Shown here in pieces: positions 15,409 through 24,682 of a stretch of DNA of 33,132 nt. The stretch's first letter is position 1. Each line of letters starts with the position of its first letter. Made by a program: the position numbers and the translations under genes. Below the pieces are notes generated by a model, which saw nothing but the letters and a program-made list of their open reading frames with translations, was not told the DNA's origin and ran no database searches. The DNA comes from Planctomycetota bacterium (lineage in GTDB: Bacteria; Planctomycetota; Planctomycetia; Gemmatales; Gemmataceae), in assembly GCA_016873095.1 (NCBI GenBank), contig VGYC01000071.1:1-33132 (forward strand), written 5' to 3'.

Positions 15409-17073
15409 TCACTTCGGCTCGCTGCCGGCGGGCGACGCTTGCGAATTCGTCGCCGCGGCGGTTCTCTGCGGGAACTGCTGGCGCATGGCGTCCAGTTCCT
15501 CCTGCAGCTTGCCGGGATCCGCGCGGCGCCAGATTCGCTGCGCCGACTCGGCGAAGCGCGCGGCTTCCTCGCTGCGACCCTGACGCTCGCAGAGCACCTG
15601 CATGCCCAGGGCGCCGCGCACCGACCCGGTGTCGTGCGCCAGCGCCTCGAGGAACGCTTCCTCGGCGATGTCGTGCTTGCCGCCTTGCAGGGCGCCGATG
15701 CCCCATGTCTCCATGTAGTACGCGCCATGACCCCAGGAATGATGGTTGTAGTCGTCCTTGGTGCGGGTAACGGCCTTGGCGAGCAGCTTGACGCCGGCGT
15801 CGGCGTCCCCTTGCTGGCACAGCAGCCAGCCGTGCGTTTCCCAGAGACGTGACTCCAGTTGCCGGTCGTTGCGCTTGCGGCGATGCGCCTCCTGCAGGAC
15901 TTCGACCTCGGCGGCGGCTCGCTGCGTCTCACCTTTCTTAAGGTACACCAGGGCCGCCATGTACGCGGCGGCAATCTTGTCGTTCTTGCGCTTCTTGCCC
16001 GCCAGGTCCAGCGCCGCTTGCCAGTTTCGCTCGGCCAGGTGCAGGCGAAACCACTGGTTGGGCTGCTGGATGCGCTGTTCCTGGCAGAGCTTCTTGATTT
16101 CGCCGGCCTCGCGGAAGCGACCGTCATGAATCAGGGCTTGCGTCAGCACTTCCAGGTGATGCGAGTACTGCCAGTCCTCGCTGTGCTTGATGTTCATCTC
16201 CTTGTGGTAGGCGCGCTGCATGTCGATGGCCTGCGCCGACCAGTCAGTCGTCTTGTCCCAGCGGCCCAGACGCATGGCCAGGTGCGCCTGCATGTGAAAG
16301 GCATGCGGCATGCCGGGCGAAGATTGCATGTATTTCAGCGCGTGCGGCCAGCCGAGCGCCGGCCGCCGAAAGTTCTCGTAAAAATGCACCAGCTCGTGGT
16401 GCGCTCCCGGATGCAGCGGGTTGTATTTCAGCAGCGCCTTGTAAGAGGGCACGGCAGCAATGCCGCCGTCGCTGAGCTGAGCGCGGTGAAACCAGCCCTC
16501 CTCGTCGTCCTCGTAGAGCGTCAGCAACTCGTCGAGCGTGCGGATGGCGGCCTTCTTGCGCGCATCTGGTCCCACGCCAGGCCACATGCCTTTCTCCTCC
16601 AGTCGCGCCTTGATGAGCAGATGCTCGCGATGGCTGACACTCGGCAGCAGGTCTTGCGCCTTCTTGAGAGCCGGCCCCTGCTGGCCGCGGCCCCAGCGCT
16701 CGATGGCCTTGCTCAGCGCGCACCAGGCCATCGCGCAGCCGGCGTCGTGCTGCGTGGCCGTCTCGAAGGCTCGCGCCGCCTCCATCCACGCATAGGAATA
16801 AAAGAAGCCCAGACCCTGGTCGAAGAACGCCTGGCACTCCGGCGACGTCGTGCCGACGCGGTAGCGCAGCAGGCACAGGTGCGGCATCAGCTTCGCCGGT
16901 TTCAGCTTCGTCATCGGCAGAATCTTCGGCATCGACTTCGCCACCGACTCTTTCGCCACCGACTCTTTCGGTGGCGACTCTTTCGGCGACGACGCCTTTG
17001 GCGTGTCGGCCCGGCCGGCCGAGGCAAATACCGCGAGCGTGAGGAACAAGGCCGACTGGCAGGTGGGTCTCAT
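15409..17073 (-). CDS. large secreted TPR-like protein
   Basis: 554 residues, signal peptide MRPTCQSALFLTLAVFASAG with cleavage near RADT, AGGA about 8 nt before the ATG. Residues about 25-48 are a Lys/Ser/Pro-rich linker of repeated KES units. The rest is helical, with repeat-like blocks such as FFDQGLGFFYSYAWMEAARA, AMAWCALSKAIERWGRG and AFHMQAHLAMRLGRWDKTTD, consistent with TPR or TPR-like arrays seen in exported planctomycete proteins. Several His-rich spots (HHELVHFYE, HAFHMQAH, YNHHSWGHG) are noticeable. No catalytic motif. It is followed 37 nt later by the CXXC protein gene. Confidence 0.8.
   Translation of the reverse strand: MRPTCQSALFLTLAVFASAGRADTPKASSPKESPPKESVAKESVAKSMPKILPMTKLKPAKLMPHLCLLRYRVGTTSPECQAFFDQGLGFFYSYAWMEAARAFETATQHDAGCAMAWCALSKAIERWGRGQQGPALKKAQDLLPSVSHREHLLIKARLEEKGMWPGVGPDARKKAAIRTLDELLTLYEDDEEGWFHRAQLSDGGIAAVPSYKALLKYNPLHPGAHHELVHFYENFRRPALGWPHALKYMQSSPGMPHAFHMQAHLAMRLGRWDKTTDWSAQAIDMQRAYHKEMNIKHSEDWQYSHHLEVLTQALIHDGRFREAGEIKKLCQEQRIQQPNQWFRLHLAERNWQAALDLAGKKRKNDKIAAAYMAALVYLKKGETQRAAAEVEVLQEAHRRKRNDRQLESRLWETHGWLLCQQGDADAGVKLLAKAVTRTKDDYNHHSWGHGAYYMETWGIGALQGGKHDIAEEAFLEALAHDTGSVRGALGMQVLCERQGRSEEAARFAESAQRIWRRADPGKLQEELDAMRQQFPQRTAAATNSQASPAGSEPK
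16945..16989. repeat. 15-bp tandem repeat, three copies, coding
   Basis: Three 15-nt units beginning CGACTCTTTCG, preceded by a related 12-nt unit at 16933-16944. On the minus strand they encode the repeated KES motif of the secreted TPR protein's linker. Copy number may vary between strains. Confidence 0.75.
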
Positions 17074-17106
17074 GGGAGATCCTGGGTGGGTACGGCGGGT
17101 ATTGTT

Positions 17107-17733
17107 CTATTTTGCAGCCTGGGGCGGTTCGCTTCTAGTGGAAATTCCGGAATCGGCGGCGGAATATTCCCGGCCGCCCGCCGGCCGCCCGCGCGTGTAG
17201 CCGCCCAGGCGATCGCCCACGAGGACCAGTAGTGTCCCCGCTGCCCAGCCGGCCAGCACGTCCGTGAGAAAGGCGCCGCCGACATACATGACGGAGGCGC
17301 CCGTAGCCAGGATTAGCACCACGGCCACGAGCCACACCAGAAACCGGCAGCGTGCCCCTGTGCAGCCGCTGGTCATGTTCAGCGCCAGCACTCCATAGAT
17401 GAGGCTCGTCAGCAACGCCTCGCCGTTCGGAAAGCTGCCAAGCGGTGTCAGTTCCGTGCTCAATTCCAGCGGCGGCAAGCGCTGCACGGCCAGCTGCGTG
17501 CCGAATAGGATGCCGAGGGCCACGACCACGCTGCCGACAAACACGAATGCCGCACGCCGATTGCCGGCACGCCAGAACCAGACAAGATTGCAGACGCCCA
17601 GAAGCCCGAGTGTGACCGGCATCGCCAGGTGTGCCAGGATGGTCAGAAGTATCTCAACGGCCGGCAGATGCAGTTCGCGCTGAGTCCGAAACCAGTAGTA
17701 CGCTCCCCAGTCGAGTCCCTGGATTGGGTCCAT
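17107..17733 (-). CDS. PAP2-like membrane protein lacking catalytic residues
   Basis: 208 residues from the ATG at 17733, with five or six hydrophobic segments. It aligns with PAP2 phosphatases in spacing but not in chemistry. The PSGH block is SFPNGE (Pro 102, Asn 103, Gly 104, Glu 105). The SRx5Hx3D block reads S147-V148-x5-A154-x3-D158 within ASVMYVGGAFLTDVLAG. So the two catalytic histidines and the arginine are replaced, while spacing and the final Asp remain. It is predicted to be a non-catalytic membrane protein, or the resemblance is purely structural. The C-terminal tail is cytoplasm-like and polar. It is divergent from the large kinase gene. An earlier TTG at 17781 is possible. Confidence 0.65.
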   Translation of the reverse strand: MDPIQGLDWGAYYWFRTQRELHLPAVEILLTILAHLAMPVTLGLLGVCNLVWFWRAGNRRAAFVFVGSVVVALGILFGTQLAVQRLPPLELSTELTPLGSFPNGEALLTSLIYGVLALNMTSGCTGARCRFLVWLVAVVLILATGASVMYVGGAFLTDVLAGWAAGTLLVLVGDRLGGYTRGRPAGGREYSAADSGISTRSEPPQAAK

Positions 17734-17811
17734 CGGGGTCTGATTCTCCGAGAATGCGCTCCGAAAGTTCTTGACCGGCAAGGACTTTCAAAAGATTGCC
17801 GTCCCGCCGGA

Positions 17812-17841
17812 TTGACAGGACGACACTTCACAGATTATACT
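17812..17841 (+). promoter_or_regulatory. sigma70-type promoter of the large kinase gene
   Basis: TTGACA (17812-17817) and TATACT (17836-17841) separated by 18 nt, a near-consensus pair. Transcription would start near 17848, giving a leader of about 125 nt before the ATG at 17976. Confidence 0.75.
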
Positions 17842-17867
17842 TTTTAGCAACAATCTGGTGCGTTTCC

Positions 17868-17947
17868 CTCCCCAGTCACGTCTAATTTAGTGGGGGAGAA
17901 GCGCAGCGCGGGCCGCTCCCCACCCGCATGGCAGGCGAGGTTAGACG
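17868..17947 (+). promoter_or_regulatory. structured 5' leader with alternative hairpins
   Basis: CTCCCCA occurs at 17868-17874 and CTCCCCAC at 17916-17923. Both can pair with the single block GTGGGGGAG at 17890-17898, each with one bulged G, so the two stems exclude each other. CGTCTAA (17879-17885) also pairs with TTAGACG (17941-17947), closing about 25 nt before the start codon. This could be a regulatory leader or a dispersed repeat. No known riboswitch class is recognised. Confidence 0.4.
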
Positions 17948-17975
17948 CAGCGAGTGCCGCACTTGAGGGACCTTG

Positions 17976-20900
17976 ATGTCGGACCTAAAGGCCAACCTGG
18001 GACCGGGGGAAACCCGCCGGAACCATGGGAAACAGGGCAGCAGCGTCAAGGTCCGCAATCCGGTGCCTGAGCAAGTTCTCCCCACGGCCGATGCCGAACC
18101 GACCGACGACCAGCCCACGGTCGTGTCCAAGACGTCTCCCATCCAGGCCGGCCGGCCTCTGACTGCGGGCGCGCTGAGCCAGGGCCTGAAGGGGCGAACG
18201 CTGGCCCACTACGAGCTCCTGGAGCCGATCGGCGTGGGCGGCATGGCCGCCGTGTTGCAGGCACGCGATCAGCAGCTCGACCGCCTGGTCGCCTTGAAGA
18301 TCCTGCCGCCCGAGATGGCCGGCGATCCGGAGAACATTCGCCGCTTTCACCAGGAGGCTCGCGCCGCCGCCAAGCTCGATCACGAGAACATCGCCCGCGT
18401 CTTCTTCTGCGGCGAGGACCAGGACCTGCACTTCATCGCCTTCGAGTTTGTCGAGGGTGACAACCTGCGGATGATCCTCGAGCGCCGCGGCCGCTTGCCG
18501 GTTGGCGAGGCGGTCCGCTACGTGCTGCAGATCGCCACCGGGCTGGAACATGCCGCCTCGCGCAGCGTCGTGCATCGCGACATCAAGCCATCGAACATCA
18601 TCATCACGCCCACCGGCCGGGCCAAGCTCGTCGACATGGGCCTGGCCCGCAGCCAGACGCCGCAGGATGACAAGGCATTGACGCAGTCCGGCGTCACGCT
18701 GGGCACGTTCGACTACATCTCGCCGGAGCAGGCACTCGAGCCGCGCGAGGCTGACGTCCGCAGCGATATCTACTCGCTGGGCTGCACCTTCTATCACATG
18801 CTCACCGGTCAGCCGCCGGTTCCGGGCGGAACGGCCGCCAAGAAGCTGCATCATCATCAGCACGTCGATCCGCTCGATCCGCGGCAGCTCAACCCGGAAA
18901 TTCCGGACGACGTGGCGGCCATCCTGGCCCGCATGATGGCCAAGGACCCCAACCATCGCTATCAGCAGCCGGTGCAGCTCATCCAGCACCTGTTGCAGGT
19001 GGCGCAGCACGTGGGCGCTGCCGACGCTCCGGAGGGCATGCTGTTCATCGACGCGCCGCTGCCCAGCGCCCCACGGCGGCGGCCGATCTTGACTGCCACG
19101 GCTGCCGCCCTCGGCCTGGCGCTCGTGCTGTTCGTGCTGTCGTTGCTGCCGCCGAGCACACGCCCGGTGTCGCCCCCGCCGCAACTGGCCGAAAATGTCA
19201 TCCCGCCCTCCAAGGGCAAGGGGGAAGTCGCCAAGAAGAGCGTCGAGCCTCCGCTCGCGGAAGGCACTATCCGCATCAAGGATGCGAAGGATCTGGCCCG
19301 GCTCCGCCAGGCCCTCGAACGCAACGAGGCTCCGCAGGTGCGCGCCATCATTGACGTCCCGTTCCTGGATGTGAGCGAAACGCCGCTGGTCGTCAATGGC
19401 AACGAGCTCATCCTGGAGTCAGGCGACCCCAAGGTGCCCGCCAAGATTCGCTTCCAGTATCAGCCCGCCGAGGGCGAAGCTGCAACCAGTGCGGCCGTCT
19501 GGGTGGAGAGCGGCCAGCTGCACTGCAAGAATTTGCTTTTCGAGGTCAAGTCGGCCGTCACTCCGGAGACGCTTGTCGCCGCAATCGCAGTCGGCCGCGC
19601 CGGCAAGGCTTTGCTGGAGCGCTGTGCCTTCGTGCAGCGCGATTTTCCCAAGCAAAAACTGATCTCGCTCCCGGGCAAGTACACGCCGCTGGCCTCGCTG
19701 GCTCTTGCGAACACCAAGCGCAGCCCCCAGGACCGTCCCAGGATCGACGCCGCCGAGTGCTACTTCGAAACCGGGCAGGACGCCATCGCACTCAACGGCC
19801 CGGGCGATCTCTTTCTGAACAATTGCGCCTTCGGACCGCACAATGCCCTGGTGCACCTGCGCGGCAAGCACGACTATGTGGAATCCATGGTCTCGTGGAA
19901 GAACTGCTCCGCGCTGGTGGTCAATGGGCCGGCCTTCCGCCTTGACGACAACGCCGCCTGCCAGCTGATGCTCAGTTATTCCATCTTCTCGACGCCGGCC
20001 GACGAGCCGCGCAACCTCCGCGACGATGATCGCGCCTTCATCCGCCAGACCGAGGCGCGCGAGCCGGCCGTCCGCCTGACCGGCAGGCGCAATTGCTTCC
20101 ACAATTTCGAGGTCCTGTGCGCCTGGCCGCAGGAGAACGGCATCGCCCTTGTTACCCAGGCGGATGACTTCCGCAAGTGGGTCAGCAAGGCGGGCGGCAC
20201 TCTCGACACGACCACCGAACCCTCGGTCTTCCTGGCGGGCAACGTCAATCCCTGGCGTTCCGCCAAGCCGCTGGAGGAGATCGAATGGCGCTTCGAGGTC
20301 AGCGATACCCGTCCCGAGGTTCGTCGCGACCGCGACACGCCCCTGGGAATGCTCACATCCTGGTGGGGCAAGATGCCCAAGTTGCTGGCGCTGCCCGAGG
20401 CCAAGCTCGCCCGCGATCTCGGCTTGCAGCCCAACGAGAAGCTTGTCGATCCCGATCTCACCGGTGTCGTCCCCGGCGTCTACAAGAACCTGAGCAAGGC
20501 ACTGGAGGACGCCATCCCCGGCGACGTCATCCTTCTCAAGCCGGGCAAGGACCGCCGGGAGATTGCCATCAAGCCTTCCATGCTCGCCCAGGCCAAGATC
20601 GACCTGACCCTACGGCCATACAAGAAATACAACCCCATCCTGATTCTCGACGAGACTCCCGAGCCGGACGCCGCCATGTTCAAGCTGTATGACGGCAAGC
20701 TGACGCTGGAGAACCTCGAGGTGCTGCTGCAGCCCGCCCAGCCCGGGTTCCGGTCGCTTTCGGTCGTCACGCTCTACGGCAACGGCCGTTGCACGTTCAA
20801 GCAATGTGTGTTCACGCTCAAGGACGACAACATCCCGCTGCGCGTGGTCACGCTGGAGAATCCGGAGAACGCCATGAAGATGTCGGCCAAGGTGCCGCGC

Positions 20901-21581
20901 TCCACGCCCGAGTTGCGTTTTCAGGATTGCTTCATTCGCGGCGATGGCGACCTCGTCAAGATCCTGGTGAGCCGGCCGCTGGAACTGAGCGTGGACAATT
21001 CGATCTTGACCCTGACCGGCTCGCTGGCCGCCATCGCCGGCAACCCGAAGGAAACGACCCTCGAATCGCCGGCCAGCATCAAGCTCAATCGCGTTTCCGC
21101 ATTCCTCGCCAAATCCCTGGTGCAATTGCGGGCGCTGGCTTCAGGCAAGGGAATCGCGCCCACGCGCCTCGACGCGCGCGACTGCCTGTTTGTCGCCATG
21201 AACGGCAAGCCGTTGATCTACCTCGACCGCCTCGACGTGGAAGACAGCCGCTTGCGCGACGCCTTTAACTGGACCGGCTCGCACAACGCCTTCAGCGGCT
21301 TCCGCTACTTTCTCGACCAGCAACGGCCGGAGGAAGTCATCCCCTTGCCGCCCCTCCGCTACGACGAGAAAGCCTGGCGCATGCACACCATGGAGGCCGA
21401 TTCCAAGTTTCTGCAAGCCCGCTTCGACTTTTCTGCCAGCCGGCCCATGTCGCAGAGCGTGCTGGACGACTGCAGGCCAAAGACCGAGTGGCGCACCGAG
21501 TTGCAGAACTACGGCGCCAACCTCGACTCCATTCCGCTCCCGCCCATGGCTCCTGCCGCCGAGACCGACGAGAGTCGATAG
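17976..21581 (+). CDS. transmembrane Ser/Thr protein kinase with large extracytoplasmic domain
   Basis: 1201 residues from the ATG at 17976 (GAGG upstream). The PknB/Hanks-type kinase domain spans about 78-345. It has Gly-loop IGVGGMAAV from 85, VALK with K108, HRDIKPSN with H200 and D202, a DMG (not DFG) in KLVDMGLAR, SPEQ in place of APE, and DIYSLGC. A disordered linker leads to one transmembrane helix at about 372-391. The remaining 800 residues would be outside the membrane and contain repeated short beta-rich blocks (LENLEVLLQPA, CTFKQCVFTL, LELSVDNSILTL), suggestive of a right-handed parallel beta-helix. This is a plausible sensor kinase; the ligand is unknown. Confidence 0.9.
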   Translation: MSDLKANLGPGETRRNHGKQGSSVKVRNPVPEQVLPTADAEPTDDQPTVVSKTSPIQAGRPLTAGALSQGLKGRTLAHYELLEPIGVGGMAAVLQARDQQLDRLVALKILPPEMAGDPENIRRFHQEARAAAKLDHENIARVFFCGEDQDLHFIAFEFVEGDNLRMILERRGRLPVGEAVRYVLQIATGLEHAASRSVVHRDIKPSNIIITPTGRAKLVDMGLARSQTPQDDKALTQSGVTLGTFDYISPEQALEPREADVRSDIYSLGCTFYHMLTGQPPVPGGTAAKKLHHHQHVDPLDPRQLNPEIPDDVAAILARMMAKDPNHRYQQPVQLIQHLLQVAQHVGAADAPEGMLFIDAPLPSAPRRRPILTATAAALGLALVLFVLSLLPPSTRPVSPPPQLAENVIPPSKGKGEVAKKSVEPPLAEGTIRIKDAKDLARLRQALERNEAPQVRAIIDVPFLDVSETPLVVNGNELILESGDPKVPAKIRFQYQPAEGEAATSAAVWVESGQLHCKNLLFEVKSAVTPETLVAAIAVGRAGKALLERCAFVQRDFPKQKLISLPGKYTPLASLALANTKRSPQDRPRIDAAECYFETGQDAIALNGPGDLFLNNCAFGPHNALVHLRGKHDYVESMVSWKNCSALVVNGPAFRLDDNAACQLMLSYSIFSTPADEPRNLRDDDRAFIRQTEAREPAVRLTGRRNCFHNFEVLCAWPQENGIALVTQADDFRKWVSKAGGTLDTTTEPSVFLAGNVNPWRSAKPLEEIEWRFEVSDTRPEVRRDRDTPLGMLTSWWGKMPKLLALPEAKLARDLGLQPNEKLVDPDLTGVVPGVYKNLSKALEDAIPGDVILLKPGKDRREIAIKPSMLAQAKIDLTLRPYKKYNPILILDETPEPDAAMFKLYDGKLTLENLEVLLQPAQPGFRSLSVVTLYGNGRCTFKQCVFTLKDDNIPLRVVTLENPENAMKMSAKVPRSTPELRFQDCFIRGDGDLVKILVSRPLELSVDNSILTLTGSLAAIAGNPKETTLESPASIKLNRVSAFLAKSLVQLRALASGKGIAPTRLDARDCLFVAMNGKPLIYLDRLDVEDSRLRDAFNWTGSHNAFSGFRYFLDQQRPEEVIPLPPLRYDEKAWRMHTMEADSKFLQARFDFSASRPMSQSVLDDCRPKTEWRTELQNYGANLDSIPLPPMAPAAETDESR

Positions 21582-21624
21582 ATCACAGGCATGCGTGCAG
21601 CAAACGGCGGTTTCGCGCACCGAC

Positions 21625-24600
21625 TCACTTGCCCGACCCCGACGGCCCCTTCCGCGGCACCGACAGCAGGTACCCGATCAGATCTGCCAGGTCCTGACGA
21701 GCAAGCTGCGTCTCCAGACCTTCCGGCATCAGCGATTTCGCAGTCGCCTGGATGGATTCGATCTGCGAGCGCAGGACGACATCCTCCGCCTTCTCGGCGC
21801 GGCGAAGCGTGACGCTCGAGGCGGTTTCGGCGGCGATCAGACCGGACATCGACTTGCCGGACTTCGTCGTCAACAGGTATTCGATGTAGCGCGGGTCCAC
21901 GTCGCGGCTGGGATCGAGGATGTCCACCAGCAACGTCTCCGCAGTCTTGTTGCGCAGCGCCGCCAGCAGGTCGGCGCCCACCTCGTTGCCTTCGTTTTCG
22001 AGTCGATGGCAGGTTGCGCAGGTCTTCTTGAAGATCGCCTTGCCGCGAACGGCGTCCCGTTTCAGCTCCAGTGCCGGGCGATACGCCTCCACGATCTTGC
22101 GGCGCTCCGGCGTCGCCTGGCCGATGAGCAGTTTCACGGCGCGGTCGCGCAGCTTCGGATCGGGATGCTTGCGAAGCTGGGCGAGGCGCGCCGGCTCCAG
22201 CTGCCCGGCCTTGACCTTGTTGTGCTCGATGGCCGTCAGCAGCGCCTGCAGGCGTTCGCTGCGTGCGAACAGCGCTTCCAGCACCTCGCGGCGGACCACC
22301 GGGCTCGCATTGTCCCATGACGTCAGCAACACGCTGGCGACACGCGCATCGGCCTTGCCGGCGATGGCCCGGACGGCGGCCAGTTGCAGGTCTTGCGACT
22401 CGGTCGGCGACAGCAAGGTCTCCAGAGAGTCCATCGTCGTCGCCGGCGGGGCCAGCGCCAGCAGCCGGACAGCCGACAAACGGGCTTCAGGCGGCCGCCT
22501 GGCGTCACGCGCATCGCGTGCCGCCTCATCGAAGAAAGCACGCACGCCGTCCAGCGATTTCTTCAAGGCCGCCGGCGGCTTTGTCCAGAGGTCGTCGAGG
22601 GAGCGCCGGCTGTTCTGCAAGCCGCGGCCAAGACCTTCGAGCACGGCGCTCTGCCAGGCGGCCCGCCGGCCGGCGCCGCCGACCAGGTTCAAGGTCCTTT
22701 CGAGGCCGGCGTTCTCGCCGCGCGCGCCGACGATGAAGGCGAGCTGGCTCAGCACGTTGCCGCCGGTTTTCTGGAAGCTGTCGTCCCGGACCAGGTTCTC
22801 GAGCAGGCCCGGCGCCGACTGCGCCGCGGAACTCAGCCAGGCGGTCTGCGTCCAGCTATCCGCCGGCTGTCGCGCCAGGCGGGCCAGGGCGGCGACCACG
22901 GCCGGCTGTTGCGATTCTCCCAGCGTGAAGCAGAGCTGGAAGCGCACGCGTGGATCGGCATCTTCCGTCATGGTCAGCACGGCGTCGCGTACCGCCGTCG
23001 AATCGAGGCGCCTGTCCGCCAACCGCAGGGCGTTCTCGCGCACGCCACCGGTCGCGTGCTTCAGGCCCAAAATGACGTCGTCGTCCGCCAGCTCGCCGAG
23101 GCCGTCAAGCGTCCACAGGCAATGGACCACGCCTTGCGGAAGCGTCGTGGTGCGTGCCAGCGTCCGCACCGCCGCGGCGACGGACTTGTTCTGTCGCTGC
23201 ACGAGAAGACGCTGCGCCGTCATTCGCCTCCAGGCGTTCCTGTCAACGAGGTTCTTGACCAGCTCGGCCTCGGTCATCCTGCCCAGGTCAGGCGAAGCGC
23301 GACGCTTGAAGCCATCCGGCACGATGCGCCAGAGGCGGCCGCGATCTCGACTGTGCAGATTGAGCCGCTTGATCATGTCGTCGGTGAGCGACAGCGGCGT
23401 CTCGATCACTTCACGGTAAAAGTCGGCGACGTAGATGGCCCCATCTGGCCCATGCTCCAGGCACACGGGGCGAAACCAGTTGTCCGTCGAGGCCAGGAAC
23501 TCGCAGTCGGCGTCGCCGCGCCGCGCGGTGAAGGTGGCGCCCCTGGCGTTCAGGATGTCGCGATGGATGATGTTGTTGGCCGGGTCGCAGACAAGGGACT
23601 GGCCATGATACTCCTCGGGAAACAGGCCGCCGCGATAGACCAGCGGGCTGCACGCCGAGGTGATGAAGCCGCCCGGCACCAGCTCCGTCGGCGAAAAACG
23701 CTTCGAGTCCGGACCATCCTTGCGGCTCGTGGTGCGCTCCACGCGCCAGGCCTCGAACGGGCTGATGCGATGCACCTTGCAGACCGCACCGTGATCCGGA
23801 ATGTCGAGCGTGACGGCGGTCACCGGCAGGAATGGATTGCGGCGCAGATAATGATCGGGCAAGACGATGTGCCGCAGGTGGTTGCTGTTGGTGGCGGTGA
23901 AGAACCGGCCATAGTCGTCGGCCGCCAGACCGAACTGGCCGCCGCCGGAAGTCGGCTCCAGGCTGCCCGGCTTGTCGGGATGCAAACGCACGCCGCGGCC
24001 ACGCAGCACCACCGCCGGCAGCTCCGGCTTCTCGACGCTCTTGATCGTGCCGCCGGCGCTGCCCGCGATGCCGTGCACCCAGTTGTCGATGCCCCATTGC
24101 AGGCCATTGAGCATCTGCTGGATGTTGGCGAGATCAAAGCCGGTGTACAGCACGCGTCGTCGGTCCGCCTTGCCGTCGCCGTCCGTGTCCTCCAGGTAGA
24201 TGAGGTCCGGCGGATTGGCGACGAGCAGGCCCCCCTTGTAGGGCATGACCGACGTGGGCAGGCGCAGTCCCTCAGCGAACAGCGTGCTTTTCTCGTAGAA
24301 GCCGTCGCCGTCGCGATCCTCGAGCATGCGAATCCGGCCGGAGCTGACCTTGCCGGTGCCGACGCCCTTGTTGGGATAGCCGCGCATCTCGGCGACGAAC
24401 AGCCGGCCATGCTCGTCGAACGCCAGCGCTACCGGATCGACAACCTCCGGTTCGCATGCCGCCAGTTCGACGCGAAACCCCTTGAGCACGCGCAGCGTCG
24501 CCTGCTCCTCGCGCGGCGACAACGGACCGGGATTCGCAAGGATGGGCTTGTCGGCGGAGGTCTTCGGCAAACCAACATCCGGCAAGCCAAAACTCGCACA

Positions 24601-24642
24601 GACGGTCGAACACACGAGAAAACGGCGGAGAGCTTGTCGCAT
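21625..24642 (-). CDS. PVC-type CxxCH heme-binding protein with propeller and HEAT-like regions
   Basis: 1005 residues. The ATG at 24642 is preferred because AGGGA lies 8 nt upstream; it opens a signal peptide (MRQALRRFLVCSTVCASFG). Residues about 40-440 resemble the planctomycete membrane-bound dehydrogenase domain TIGR02604, a propeller: VALAFDEHGRLFVAEMRGYP, DRDGDGFYE, NWVHGIAGSAGG and EHGPDGAIYVADFY. Residues 450-830 are helical HEAT-like repeats. The C-terminal cytochrome-like domain (TIGR02603 type) has C875-AT-C878-H879, the c-type heme site. Such proteins are expanded in planctomycetes and thought to act in periplasmic oxidation of sugars or similar, but substrates are rarely known. 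It follows the ACT-domain gene by 40 nt. Confidence 0.93.
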   Translation of the reverse strand: MRQALRRFLVCSTVCASFGLPDVGLPKTSADKPILANPGPLSPREEQATLRVLKGFRVELAACEPEVVDPVALAFDEHGRLFVAEMRGYPNKGVGTGKVSSGRIRMLEDRDGDGFYEKSTLFAEGLRLPTSVMPYKGGLLVANPPDLIYLEDTDGDGKADRRRVLYTGFDLANIQQMLNGLQWGIDNWVHGIAGSAGGTIKSVEKPELPAVVLRGRGVRLHPDKPGSLEPTSGGGQFGLAADDYGRFFTATNSNHLRHIVLPDHYLRRNPFLPVTAVTLDIPDHGAVCKVHRISPFEAWRVERTTSRKDGPDSKRFSPTELVPGGFITSACSPLVYRGGLFPEEYHGQSLVCDPANNIIHRDILNARGATFTARRGDADCEFLASTDNWFRPVCLEHGPDGAIYVADFYREVIETPLSLTDDMIKRLNLHSRDRGRLWRIVPDGFKRRASPDLGRMTEAELVKNLVDRNAWRRMTAQRLLVQRQNKSVAAAVRTLARTTTLPQGVVHCLWTLDGLGELADDDVILGLKHATGGVRENALRLADRRLDSTAVRDAVLTMTEDADPRVRFQLCFTLGESQQPAVVAALARLARQPADSWTQTAWLSSAAQSAPGLLENLVRDDSFQKTGGNVLSQLAFIVGARGENAGLERTLNLVGGAGRRAAWQSAVLEGLGRGLQNSRRSLDDLWTKPPAALKKSLDGVRAFFDEAARDARDARRPPEARLSAVRLLALAPPATTMDSLETLLSPTESQDLQLAAVRAIAGKADARVASVLLTSWDNASPVVRREVLEALFARSERLQALLTAIEHNKVKAGQLEPARLAQLRKHPDPKLRDRAVKLLIGQATPERRKIVEAYRPALELKRDAVRGKAIFKKTCATCHRLENEGNEVGADLLAALRNKTAETLLVDILDPSRDVDPRYIEYLLTTKSGKSMSGLIAAETASSVTLRRAEKAEDVVLRSQIESIQATAKSLMPEGLETQLARQDLADLIGYLLSVPRKGPSGSGK

Positions 24643-24682
24643 GGTGCACATTCCCTGGAGGATTCCGGCGCGTGGCGTTTTA

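Noticed and set aside
15859-17232. A 457-codon plus-strand frame opposite the secreted TPR gene
   Set aside because: No signal peptide, motif or ribosome-binding site; the minus strand encodes a coherent secreted protein.
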